Assembly: GCA_934754975.1 (NCBI GenBank)
Contig: CAKVKI010000048.1
Span: 1 to 13,124, forward strand
Direction: 5' to 3'
Length of the DNA stretch: 13,124 nt
Source of the DNA: an uncultured Alistipes sp.
GTDB lineage: Bacteria > Bacteroidota > Bacteroidia > Bacteroidales > Rikenellaceae
Of the stretch, positions 7,901 through 13,124 are shown in pieces (position 1 is the stretch's first letter; each line of letters starts with the position of its first letter). The notes under the pieces were generated by a model. The model was not told where the DNA came from. It did not search any database and saw nothing but the letters and a program-made list of their open reading frames with translations. The translations under genes were made by a program, and so were the position numbers.

Positions 7901-8619
7901 TCGCATCGGGAACCAACGCCCACGGTACGACGATCGAACAAACGGAGGTGAAAATCCCCGCCGTACCCACCGGCGACACCAACTACGAGCGTTATATCGG
8001 CACATGGACCGTGACCACGGCCTCATCGGAAATCAACAAACAGCCCCAGACATACACCGTGGAGGTTACGCCCTACCGCGTAAACGAAAGCTTCAGGGTC
8101 AAGGGCTGGGGCATCACGACGTTGGGCGACGACTACCCCTTCCTGCTCAAATACAATGAGGACGGCAACGTCACCATTCCGACGTTCGACCCGCAGGGCA
8201 TGTACGGACTGACGGCATACGTATACCTCAGGTACCATTTCAACGATCCTGCGCAAACGCCGCCCTACCCGATCTACACCACGGATCAGGAGTTGATTGC
8301 GGGCAGTTACGACACGGGCAGCAATTCGGTACGGTTCGAAGGCCGGAAGTTCACCTACAACGGGAGCGAATACACCGTATGCGGCGTCGAATACGCCATC
8401 TTTTCGAGCGGCCAGTATGTCGTCTGGCCGGACCTCTTCAAGGCCGGATATACGCTGCAGGATTATGCGATCGGGCCTTATACGATGACCAAAAATTCGC
8501 CGGCCGTTTCGCAGGCCGGAGCCAAGGCCGATGCAGACGCCGGCATCGCACCGCTTGCCGGAGCCGATGCGCCGAAAGCCGCAACGCCGGCAGGCGTACA
8601 GCGGCTGATGCGCAAGTAA
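4984..8619 (+). CDS. Giant multidomain surface lipoprotein (DUF4988, BACON, PKD-like, 27-residue LRR-like repeats)
   Basis: Predicted protein of 1211 residues. A lipoprotein signal peptide (MKKILLMLVPLLALIGC) gives lipid-modified C17. The following SYDDTD is acidic, resembling the export signal of Bacteroides surface lipoproteins. Residues about 20-57 form a coiled coil, then DUF4988 (about 60-195), an Ig-like domain (about 200-283), a BACON domain (about 284-373) and a PKD-like domain with INWGDGQSEQV (about 380-455). Thirteen 27-residue repeats of BspA/DUF285 flavour (F483 to about 818) follow. After them come an FN3-like domain (about 884-994), a beta domain starting YERYIGTWTVTT (about 1002-1175), and an Ala-rich tail ending LMRK. 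No enzyme motif is visible; adhesion or glycan/protein binding at the cell surface is the likely role. It is monocistronic, with terminators on both sides. A run of nine G at 5969 lies within the BACON domain. Confidence 0.88.
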   Translation: MKKILLMLVPLLALIGCSYDDTDIQKRLDDLDGQLTELQALVKALNSDVTTLKELVAGKRFISDVQPGEDGGYVITLVTAAGETSTITISDGKDGTSSVVGVKQDSDGIYYWTLNGEFILDKGSKLPVSGVTPEFKIENGHWWISYDKGATWADCGKAQTDQNLFKSVATSEDGKLVYLTLADGTVLTFELYVQFGIAFDTASATIRVGETAEIPFTLTGADAKTDIQALADGAWKAEVKRTDNEGGTIAVTAPGDSSTGKVIVLVSDGDAKTLMRTLTFVSGVLNVSTTSKEATAAGGPVTVDVETDLDYTVSIPEAAKSWITQVETRGGEIRTETLTFNVAANTETQSRSAGIELTAGETVIETILIYQDAYYDPAQMVLKVEAKEYSSSAYNNKVYLPLYGAVDVTINWGDGQSEQVAATISTAAAMVNHTYAESGVYHVTISGTAEKLYGKLTNKTVAPAILEVKQWGKLGMTTLEYAFSGNTSLVTVPLPEEGAFAAVTSVESMFYNCTALESVPEELLAGATEVTSVGSMFYGCTTLKTVPERLFEKTTKATSASSLFNGCKALESVPAALLADMPALTDVKSIFNNCTSLKTIPETFFANQTEADSFSSGFSGCTALETLPAELFKNMKKVSNIASLFKGCTNLKTIPAGLFDSFTEVVNMTSLFSGCKMLGDLPDDIFKNMGKAKSGGYLYEGCVRMTAFPSLKNCVSLEAVPALWKDCTQLETAPSDYFPESVKGGISTAYIFKNCTALKTVPAGLFKDFESVTTISEMFLNCTSLESLPADIFDGMKKINSAGAAFSGCTAFTGESPYTLVQDGDRQVKVHLYERANYPDIFGTDIFNTVSRYKDTFKNCKLMADYADIPIAWGGVSDGTKAKPTLTLTAAPTQGKEYFQLTGTVKSTEMKSGKVLCTTKALLPELLEQMGTLEKVMNRYGNTISAAAVTQANSETGATFYFNVDADTEYIFLASGTNAHGTTIEQTEVKIPAVPTGDTNYERYIGTWTVTTASSEINKQPQTYTVEVTPYRVNESFRVKGWGITTLGDDYPFLLKYNEDGNVTIPTFDPQGMYGLTAYVYLRYHFNDPAQTPPYPIYTTDQELIAGSYDTGSNSVRFEGRKFTYNGSEYTVCGVEYAIFSSGQYVVWPDLFKAGYTLQDYAIGPYTMTKNSPAVSQAGAKADADAGIAPLAGADAPKAATPAGVQRLMRK
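5969..5977 (+). repeat. G9 mononucleotide tract inside the lipoprotein gene
   Basis: Nine consecutive G encode the end of R329, then G330, G331 and the first base of E332. It is the longest G run I see in the window. Gain of one G would bring a TAA (6003-6005) into frame and loss of one G a TGA (5996-5998). Either slip truncates the protein near residue 335-342, before the PKD-like domain and all LRR-like repeats. Confidence 0.9.
6430..7440 (+). repeat. Thirteen tandem 81-bp (27-residue) LRR-like units
   Basis: Units begin at 6430, 6511, 6592, 6673, 6754, 6835, 6916, 6997, 7078, 7153, 7237, 7318 and 7399 (the last one partial). The protein consensus is F-x-x-C-T-x-L-[E/K]-x-[VIL]-P-x-x-[LF]-[LF], then about 12 variable residues. 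The first unit has Asn in place of Cys; the other twelve keep Cys. All units are 27 residues except the ninth (25, starting YEGC) and tenth (28, starting WKDC). DNA identity between units is low, so these are old protein repeats rather than recent DNA duplications. Confidence 0.9.
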
Positions 8620-8650
8620 CGGCACACAGAGGGTCCGCAGGGACCTGTTC

Positions 8651-8686
8651 AAAAGAGGGATGCGGCCATTAGGCCGCATCCCTTTT
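8651..8686. terminator. Bidirectional terminator between convergent genes
   Basis: GGGATGCGGCC (8657-8667) and GGCCGCATCCC (8672-8682) form an 11-bp GC-rich stem with an ATTA loop. It has TTTT on the right and AAAA (with GA before the stem) on the left. It can therefore end both the lipoprotein transcript on the + strand and the GH20 transcript on the - strand. A smaller hairpin, GGTCC/GGACC (8632-8645), precedes it. Confidence 0.85.
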
Positions 8687-8710
8687 CGCAAAACGGGCGT
8701 TCCGCGACGG

Positions 8711-10771
8711 TTACTCGACGATGATTTCGTCGGTGAAGATCCAGCCGCCGGGACGGCCGTTGTGATAGGCTTTCAGGCGGATGTAACGCGCCTCGGTTTG
8801 GCCCGTCCAGCCGAACTCCTTATAGCAGTCCTGCTTGAATTCGACCGGAATGTCGTTTCCGACCGTGGCGAGGGGCGTGAAATGTTCGTTGTCGTCCGAG
8901 ACCGAAAATTCGACCGCACGGGGCATCCAGATATCGGCGTAGAAGCCCTGCATGAAATCGGCGGCGATGCGCCGCACGGGCTGCCGTTCCCCCAGGTCGA
9001 CGACCAGGTCTACATCGGTATCGAGCCAGCCCAGCCAGCGGCGGTCGCCGTAATTCCAGCCGCCGCGCAGTCCGTCGGTCAGCGAGCCGTCGCCCGCAGC
9101 GGCGTATTTGGGACTGTAGGGCGTGTGGTAAATCACGGTCCGGCCGTTCGAAAGGCAATGGAGGGGTTCGAGCGATTCTGGACGCGGTCCGACTGCGTTT
9201 TTCAGGTCGAAGGGGTGGTATCCGCGCTCCTGAAGCCACGCCACGGCGTCGAGCGCACGGGCATAAAAGTCGTCGTAATCCTTCCTTTCAGGCGCGCTCC
9301 ACCCCACTTCGGCGATGGCCAGCAGACGCGGCCACATCATATGCTCGACATGCCCGGCGGTCGGGACGTGTTCGCACCAGAGGTTGCCCTGCACGCCGAG
9401 GATCATCGGCACGACATCCGCACCGAGCGAATCGGGCGCAGGATCGTAGGAGTAGGCCTGTTCGAGGGTCAGGAACGCCGCGGCGGCGACCGGTTCGGTC
9501 GTGGGATCGTCCTGGCAGAAGTCGAGGTAGCAGTAATTCGAAGGAGTCATAACGGCCTGATGCCCGGCCGCAGCTGCGGCGATGCCGCCCTCGGTGCCGC
9601 GCCATGACATGACCGTGGCGTTGGGCGCAAGTCCCCCTTCGAGGATTTCGTCCCAGCCCAGCAGGCGGCGGCCCTTGGCGTTGAGGAACGCTTCGATGCG
9701 GTGGATCATGTAGCTTTGCAGCTCATCGACGTCTTTCAGCCCCTCTTTGCGCATCCGCGCGGCGCATTTGGGGCAGGTGCGCCAGCCCTGCTTCGAAGCT
9801 TCGTCGCCGCCGATGTGGATATACTCGGAGGGGAAGAGTCCGATCACCTCGGAAAGCACGTTTTCGAGAAATTCGAACGTCTGTTCGTTGCCGATGCAAA
9901 AATCGGAATCGGTATAGGGTTTCCCGCTGCAGGAAAGTTCGGGGAAGACGGCCAGCACCTCCTCGCTGTGGCCCGGCATCTCGATTTCGGGGATCACCTC
10001 GATATGCAGGGCGCGGGCGTATTCGACCACCTCGCGGATTTCATCCTGCGTATAGTAGCCGCCCTCGGCCGCCGGATCGTCGCGGCGGCAGTAGCGTTTG
10101 CCGCCGAAGTTCCACCCCTCCCAGTCGGGATAGGGACGCCATGCGGCAATGTCGGTAAGGGCGGGGTATTTTTTGATTTCGATGCGCCAGCCCGCGCCGT
10201 CGGTCAGGTGCCAGTGGAAACGGTTGAATTTGTAACGGGCCAGCAGGTCCAGCTGCCGCTCGACGAACTCCTTGTCGCGGAAGTGGCGCGAGACGTCGAG
10301 CATGAAACCCCGGTAGCCGAAGCGCGGAGCGTCCTCGATCGTGACGGCCGGAATCCGGCGGCCGCAGTGTTCGGCCAGCTGGCCCAGCGACTGAAGTCCG
10401 TAGAAGAGTCCGGCGGCATCGGGCGCCGTGACGGTGATTTTTCCGCGGGCGACGTCGAGACGGTAGCTCTCGGGCGCACCGCCCTGCGCAAGCAGCAGGT
10501 AGAGAACGGGGATGTCGTCCCCGGCGGCTTCGGCGAAAGACGCGGGGAAAAAGCCGTCGCCGGAGCGCTGCATCCACGCCGTGAGGTCGGTCTTGTCCTG
10601 CCCGTCGAGGTTGGTCGTAAAGAGCAGGGTCGGGGGCATCCGGAATGCGCCGTCGCCCCACGCCACCTGCTGCGGAGCGGGGATAATGCCCGTCGAGAGG
10701 TCGCCGCGGGAGTTCCTGCACGCCGCAAAAAGCAGGAGGACGGCGGTGAAAAATAAGAGTTGTGGTTTCAT
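8711..10771 (-). CDS. GH20 beta-N-acetylhexosaminidase lipoprotein with C-terminal F5/8C-like domain
   Basis: Protein of 686 residues that should remove terminal beta-linked GlcNAc or GalNAc from glycan chains. A signal peptide ends FAAC, giving lipidated C18 (Phe at -3 is a relaxed lipobox). Residues about 25-145 are the GH20b alpha/beta domain (IIPAPQQV...YGLQSLGQL). The catalytic barrel spans about 150-497: RGFMLDVSRHF, FHWHLTDGAGW, EIEMPGHSEE, the catalytic pair D323-E324 in HIGGDEASKQGW, then MSWRG and VQGNLWCE. The GH20 substrate-assisted pair is intact, so it should be active. Residues about 550-686 resemble an F5/8 type C / CBM32 carbohydrate-binding domain. No acidic run follows the lipid Cys, so a periplasmic location is more likely than the cell surface. 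It has its own promoter and terminators on both sides, and lies behind DUF1735 glycan-binding genes. A host mucin or N-glycan substrate is inference. Confidence 0.95.
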   Translation of the reverse strand: MKPQLLFFTAVLLLFAACRNSRGDLSTGIIPAPQQVAWGDGAFRMPPTLLFTTNLDGQDKTDLTAWMQRSGDGFFPASFAEAAGDDIPVLYLLLAQGGAPESYRLDVARGKITVTAPDAAGLFYGLQSLGQLAEHCGRRIPAVTIEDAPRFGYRGFMLDVSRHFRDKEFVERQLDLLARYKFNRFHWHLTDGAGWRIEIKKYPALTDIAAWRPYPDWEGWNFGGKRYCRRDDPAAEGGYYTQDEIREVVEYARALHIEVIPEIEMPGHSEEVLAVFPELSCSGKPYTDSDFCIGNEQTFEFLENVLSEVIGLFPSEYIHIGGDEASKQGWRTCPKCAARMRKEGLKDVDELQSYMIHRIEAFLNAKGRRLLGWDEILEGGLAPNATVMSWRGTEGGIAAAAAGHQAVMTPSNYCYLDFCQDDPTTEPVAAAAFLTLEQAYSYDPAPDSLGADVVPMILGVQGNLWCEHVPTAGHVEHMMWPRLLAIAEVGWSAPERKDYDDFYARALDAVAWLQERGYHPFDLKNAVGPRPESLEPLHCLSNGRTVIYHTPYSPKYAAAGDGSLTDGLRGGWNYGDRRWLGWLDTDVDLVVDLGERQPVRRIAADFMQGFYADIWMPRAVEFSVSDDNEHFTPLATVGNDIPVEFKQDCYKEFGWTGQTEARYIRLKAYHNGRPGGWIFTDEIIVE

Positions 10772-10809
10772 CGGTAAGTTTTATGGATTGATCGGTTTGG
10801 TTTGTCGTA

Positions 10810-10841
10810 CAAAGATAGCACAAGTCCGGCGCAGCGTCAAA
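10810..10841 (-). promoter_or_regulatory. Promoter of the GH20 gene
   Basis: On the - strand TTTG (10838-10841) is followed after exactly 20 nt by TATCTTTG (10810-10817). This matches the Bacteroidetes TTTG / N19-21 / TAnnTTTG consensus. The -7 box ends 38 nt before the ATG, so the leader would be roughly 30-35 nt. It lies downstream of the terminator of the DUF1735 genes, which makes the GH20 gene a separate transcription unit. Confidence 0.8.
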
Positions 10842-10918
10842 TAAATTTGCCGCCGACGGAAGACCGTATCGCTAAGCCGGGATTTATCTCCGGCAAAAAA
10901 CGACCTGTCCGCCGGGAA

Positions 10919-10951
10919 TAAAAACCGGGGTAAAAAGAAACCGTGCCCCGG
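10919..10951 (-). terminator. Intrinsic terminator after the DUF1735-LamG gene
   Basis: On the - strand CCGGGG (from 10951) and CCCCGG (to 10925) form a 6-bp GC stem with a 15-nt loop, followed at once by TTTTTATT. It lies about 70 nt past the stop of the LamG gene and before the GH20 promoter. A second small inverted repeat (TCGGA/TCCGA, 10994-11009) sits close to the stop but lacks a T-run. Confidence 0.65.
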
Positions 10952-11017
10952 CGGCAGTCTCCTGCACCGGTCGCACGGCTTCTGTTCAGCGTATCGGAAT
11001 AGTATCCGACAGGCGGA

Positions 11018-12175
11018 TTACATCCACTTGGTGTCCATCATCTTCGGGTTGGAGCTTCTGCCTTCGGCATCGTAACCGTGTCCGGTAAGGTCCTTGACGA
11101 TGTTACCGCCGCCATCTTTCGCCTCCCAGGCGTTCATGCGCCAGTAAGCCAGCAGACCGTCCGATTCCGGATTGACATAATTCATGTTATTGGAGATCTC
11201 AGCCTCAGTCAGCGCACGTGTCCAGACACGGCACTCAGCGACATAACCGTTGAGCGTACGTCCACCACCATAGGAAGCGCCGAGATAGAACCCGCCCGAA
11301 TTATCGCTCGACAGGTTTATGGTCTCCCCCTGTGTTGCAACGCCGGTAATATACACACCGTCGATAAAAATATCCCAACTCTTCCCCGACCATACGGCAG
11401 CTACGTGATACCACTTGCCCGTATCAAAAGGTTTGGAGGTAGCAGCCGGCTGATAATCGCCATGGCAGATCTGAAGTACGTTCTTGGGAACCTTCACGTC
11501 TCCGAAACGGACTCCGCATTCGCCCTCGATACCCATAATCGAACTGATATAAGGATCGTAATTCTGGAACCCGTCCATATAGATGCGGGCCTCGAGCGTC
11601 ACGGCTTTGAGCGCGGCAAGATTGGAGTCTTCCTGGAACGAAGGCACTTTATAGATGTTGCTCGATCCGAGGTAGATCGCCTTGCTGATAACCGGAGTCT
11701 TCAATACGATGAAAAGCGTCCGGGAAGGTTCCAGCACGGAAAGGCCGCTGTTCTCGATCTGCTCGATGCTTACAGGCATGCAATAGGTCGTACCTTCGGC
11801 AAAGTTATCGAGCGAAGTCACGGAGAATTCGACCTCCGACGAACGGCTGTAACCGGCCGAAATCACCACTTCGTCACCGCTGAGACTATAGCTGTTCGCG
11901 GGCGGCACGACATAATTTTTCTGGTATTTGATATTATACTCCTCCAACAGATCGGGGCGCAACGAAATCTTAATTTTGGTGTCCTTATTCACAGTTACCG
12001 AAGAGGAGACCGAAATCTCGGTTCCTGCCGGCGGCGTATCGATGGTCACCGTTTTGGAAACCGATTTCTGCGCATCGGTCATATAGGCCACCGGATGAAT
12101 CTCCGCCGTCTCCTGACAACTGCAAAGGGCAGTCGCAGCGAGGACGAAGGGGGCGATTAAATATTTCAGTTTCAT
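11018..12175 (-). CDS. DUF1735 + LamG surface lipoprotein, probable glycan-binding protein
   Basis: Protein of 385 residues from the ATG at 12173-12175, which gives a canonical lipoprotein signal (MKLKYLIAPFVLAATALCSC, lipid Cys at 20). An in-frame ATG at 12184 adds MYV and sits right after an A-run, so it cannot be excluded. Residues about 30-160 are a DUF1735 (BT_3987-N type) beta domain, ending in TLFIVLKTP. Residues about 165-372 are a LamG/concanavalin-like fold: AVTLEARIYMDGF, GKWYHVAAVW, WDIFIDGVYI, GYVAECRVWTRALTEAEI and LLAYWRMNAW. No catalytic residues are evident, so it is likely a surface glycan-binding protein. It follows the other DUF1735 gene after a gap of fewer than 40 nt and should share its transcript. 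DUF1735 proteins are common in SusC/SusD loci; the pairing with GH20 suggests N-acetylhexosamine-containing glycans, which is inference. Confidence 0.88.
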   Translation of the reverse strand: MKLKYLIAPFVLAATALCSCQETAEIHPVAYMTDAQKSVSKTVTIDTPPAGTEISVSSSVTVNKDTKIKISLRPDLLEEYNIKYQKNYVVPPANSYSLSGDEVVISAGYSRSSEVEFSVTSLDNFAEGTTYCMPVSIEQIENSGLSVLEPSRTLFIVLKTPVISKAIYLGSSNIYKVPSFQEDSNLAALKAVTLEARIYMDGFQNYDPYISSIMGIEGECGVRFGDVKVPKNVLQICHGDYQPAATSKPFDTGKWYHVAAVWSGKSWDIFIDGVYITGVATQGETINLSSDNSGGFYLGASYGGGRTLNGYVAECRVWTRALTEAEISNNMNYVNPESDGLLAYWRMNAWEAKDGGGNIVKDLTGHGYDAEGRSSNPKMMDTKWM

Positions 12176-12212
12176 AACGTACATTTTTTCTGGTTAATAA
12201 ATCAACGCATCA

Positions 12213-13124
12213 CTAATTGGCCGGACCGTAGATTTCGGCTTCGTTCATGCTTGTAAAGCCACTCGATAAACGACCTACGTACACCCGGATATAACGGGCT
12301 TTGACCGTTCTTTTGAATTTGAACCACTTCCAGCTGTCGGACAGCGTCGGAGTGAAGGGAACGCCGGCCGAAAGGCTGTACCAGACATTGCCGTCTTCGC
12401 TGTAAGTGAGGTTGGTACACTGCGGCTGAGAGTCGTCATAATAAATATGCCAGCGCAGGCCGGTTACGTCGTTGACTTCCCCCATGTCGATGGTGAAGTT
12501 GCCGCCGTTGCCCCAAGACCAGGAAGCACTGTTTGCATACCAGCAATTACCATCGAGCTTACCGTCGAACATGGCCGCTTTCTGGGCATCGGAATCACAG
12601 TTCCAGACACCGGTGGCACCGCTCGTCGCCGTACCCTGACAACAAGTGATCGTCCATGCGGAGGTCGGAGCGATCTTCGCACCGTCGAGCGACGTCGCAC
12701 CGATTTCGACATCAACCGAAGCCTTAGTTACAAAGATATAATGTACAGATCCTTCCTTCACGGCGTACACATCGTCCGAAATCGGACTGATCACCACAGG
12801 AATCAGGTAATTACCCTTTTCGAGCGATTTAGGATCGAGCGTAATCGTCGCAGCGGGAGAGAAAACTTGGTTTTCGGCACATTGGATCGGATCCATTTTC
12901 ACCAGCGAAGGATCGACAGTCGCATATTTCGTACCGTTCGTTTTGTTGTAAGTCTCCACAAGTGCATTGTCTACACTCAGCGTCAATTGCATGTCGCTTA
13001 CGACAGGACGCGAGAAAGAGAGCGAAACCTCGTCCTTCATCGTTCCGGTCACCGACCCGTCATCCTCGACGACAAACGAAAAACTGGAGGATTCGGTATT
13101 GGAAAAAGCCACGTCGATCGGAGT
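12213..13124 (-). CDS. DUF1735 + F5/8 type C-like protein, 5' truncated by window edge
   Basis: The visible part is the last 303 residues; the frame is open to the window edge. The first apparent start (GTG at 13110-13112) is an internal Val, because TPIDV precedes it in frame, so the true start and presumably a lipoprotein signal lie outside the window. Residues about 15-135 of the visible part form a DUF1735 domain (YNKTNGTKYATVDPSLVKM ... GNYLIPVVISPISDD ... VHYIFVTK). Residues about 145-303 resemble an F5/8 type C / discoidin domain: AAMFDGKLDGNCWYANS, GGNFTIDMGEV, TNLTYSEDGNVWY and ARYIRVYVG, ending MNEAEIYGPAN. That domain commonly binds carbohydrate. With the following DUF1735-LamG gene it looks like a pair of surface glycan-binding proteins of a SusC/SusD locus; susC and susD would be further upstream on this strand, outside the window. 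Confidence 0.87.
   Translation of the reverse strand, partial: TPIDVAFSNTESSSFSFVVEDDGSVTGTMKDEVSLSFSRPVVSDMQLTLSVDNALVETYNKTNGTKYATVDPSLVKMDPIQCAENQVFSPAATITLDPKSLEKGNYLIPVVISPISDDVYAVKEGSVHYIFVTKASVDVEIGATSLDGAKIAPTSAWTITCCQGTATSGATGVWNCDSDAQKAAMFDGKLDGNCWYANSASWSWGNGGNFTIDMGEVNDVTGLRWHIYYDDSQPQCTNLTYSEDGNVWYSLSAGVPFTPTLSDSWKWFKFKRTVKARYIRVYVGRLSSGFTSMNEAEIYGPAN

Noticed and set aside
5944..7941. Long open frame of 665 codons on the - strand opposite the lipoprotein gene
   Set aside because: Shadow frame caused by GC-rich, regular codon use. Its translation is rich in Arg, Glu, Gly and Val without domains or a signal, while the + strand frame has clear domains and repeats.
6924..8159. Open frame of 411 codons on the + strand in another frame of the lipoprotein gene
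   Set aside because: Arg/His/Gly-rich shadow translation with no domain, fully inside the real gene.
9701..10756. Open frame of 351 codons on the + strand opposite GH20
   Set aside because: Antisense shadow of the catalytic domain; the - strand frame carries intact GH20 motifs.
10876..10899. GCCGG/CCGGC hairpin followed by AAAAAA as a second terminator
   Set aside because: On the - strand, the direction of the neighbouring genes, the T-run comes before the stem rather than after it. On the + strand only A follows.
13110..13112. GTG as the start codon of the last gene on the - strand
   Set aside because: The frame continues open to the window edge with in-frame residues TPID before it, and a signal peptide is missing, so the gene is cut by the edge.

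Overview
The window looks like a GC-rich Bacteroidales chromosome, most likely Alistipes or a close relative. The evidence is a Bat (Bacteroides aerotolerance) gene set, many exported lipoproteins with Bacteroidetes-only modules (DUF4988, BACON, DUF1735), promoter elements of the TTTG / TAnnTTTG type, and little use of Shine-Dalgarno sites. The genus is an inference. No rRNA, tRNA, CRISPR array, transposase or phage gene was seen.

Region 1 (1-4614, + strand) is a tightly packed bat-type operon entered from outside the window: the 3' part of a DUF58 protein, a BatD-like membrane protein ending in a DUF4381-like domain, the TPR protein BatC, and the paralogous membrane VWA proteins BatA and BatB. 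Genes overlap or are separated by 12-13 nt. They probably form a membrane-anchored VWA/TPR assembly facing the periplasm, usually partnered by a MoxR AAA+ ATPase, which would lie upstream. A strong palindromic hairpin follows batB, so no full-length BatD or BatE follows directly.

Region 2 (4615-8710) has an AT-rich 369-nt intergenic stretch with a likely promoter, then one very large (1211-residue) surface lipoprotein. It reads as coiled coil, DUF4988, two Ig/BACON-like domains, a PKD-like domain, thirteen 27-residue Cys-containing leucine-rich-like repeats, an FN3-like domain and a C-terminal beta domain. Its BACON domain is encoded across a run of nine G; a slip of one base either way meets a stop within about 30 nt. 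This is the best candidate in the window for an undescribed switch. A bidirectional terminator separates it from the convergent gene that follows.

Region 3 (8711-13124, - strand) is a glycan-utilisation segment. In transcription order it has a DUF1735 + F5/8C-like protein (5' end outside the window), a DUF1735 + LamG lipoprotein, a terminator, and a GH20 beta-N-acetylhexosaminidase lipoprotein with its own near-perfect Bacteroidetes promoter. The two DUF1735 proteins are probably surface glycan-binding proteins of a SusC/SusD-type locus that continues past the right edge. The GH20 would then remove terminal GlcNAc/GalNAc from imported host glycans. The DUF1735 genes are visibly poorer in G+C than the rest of the window.
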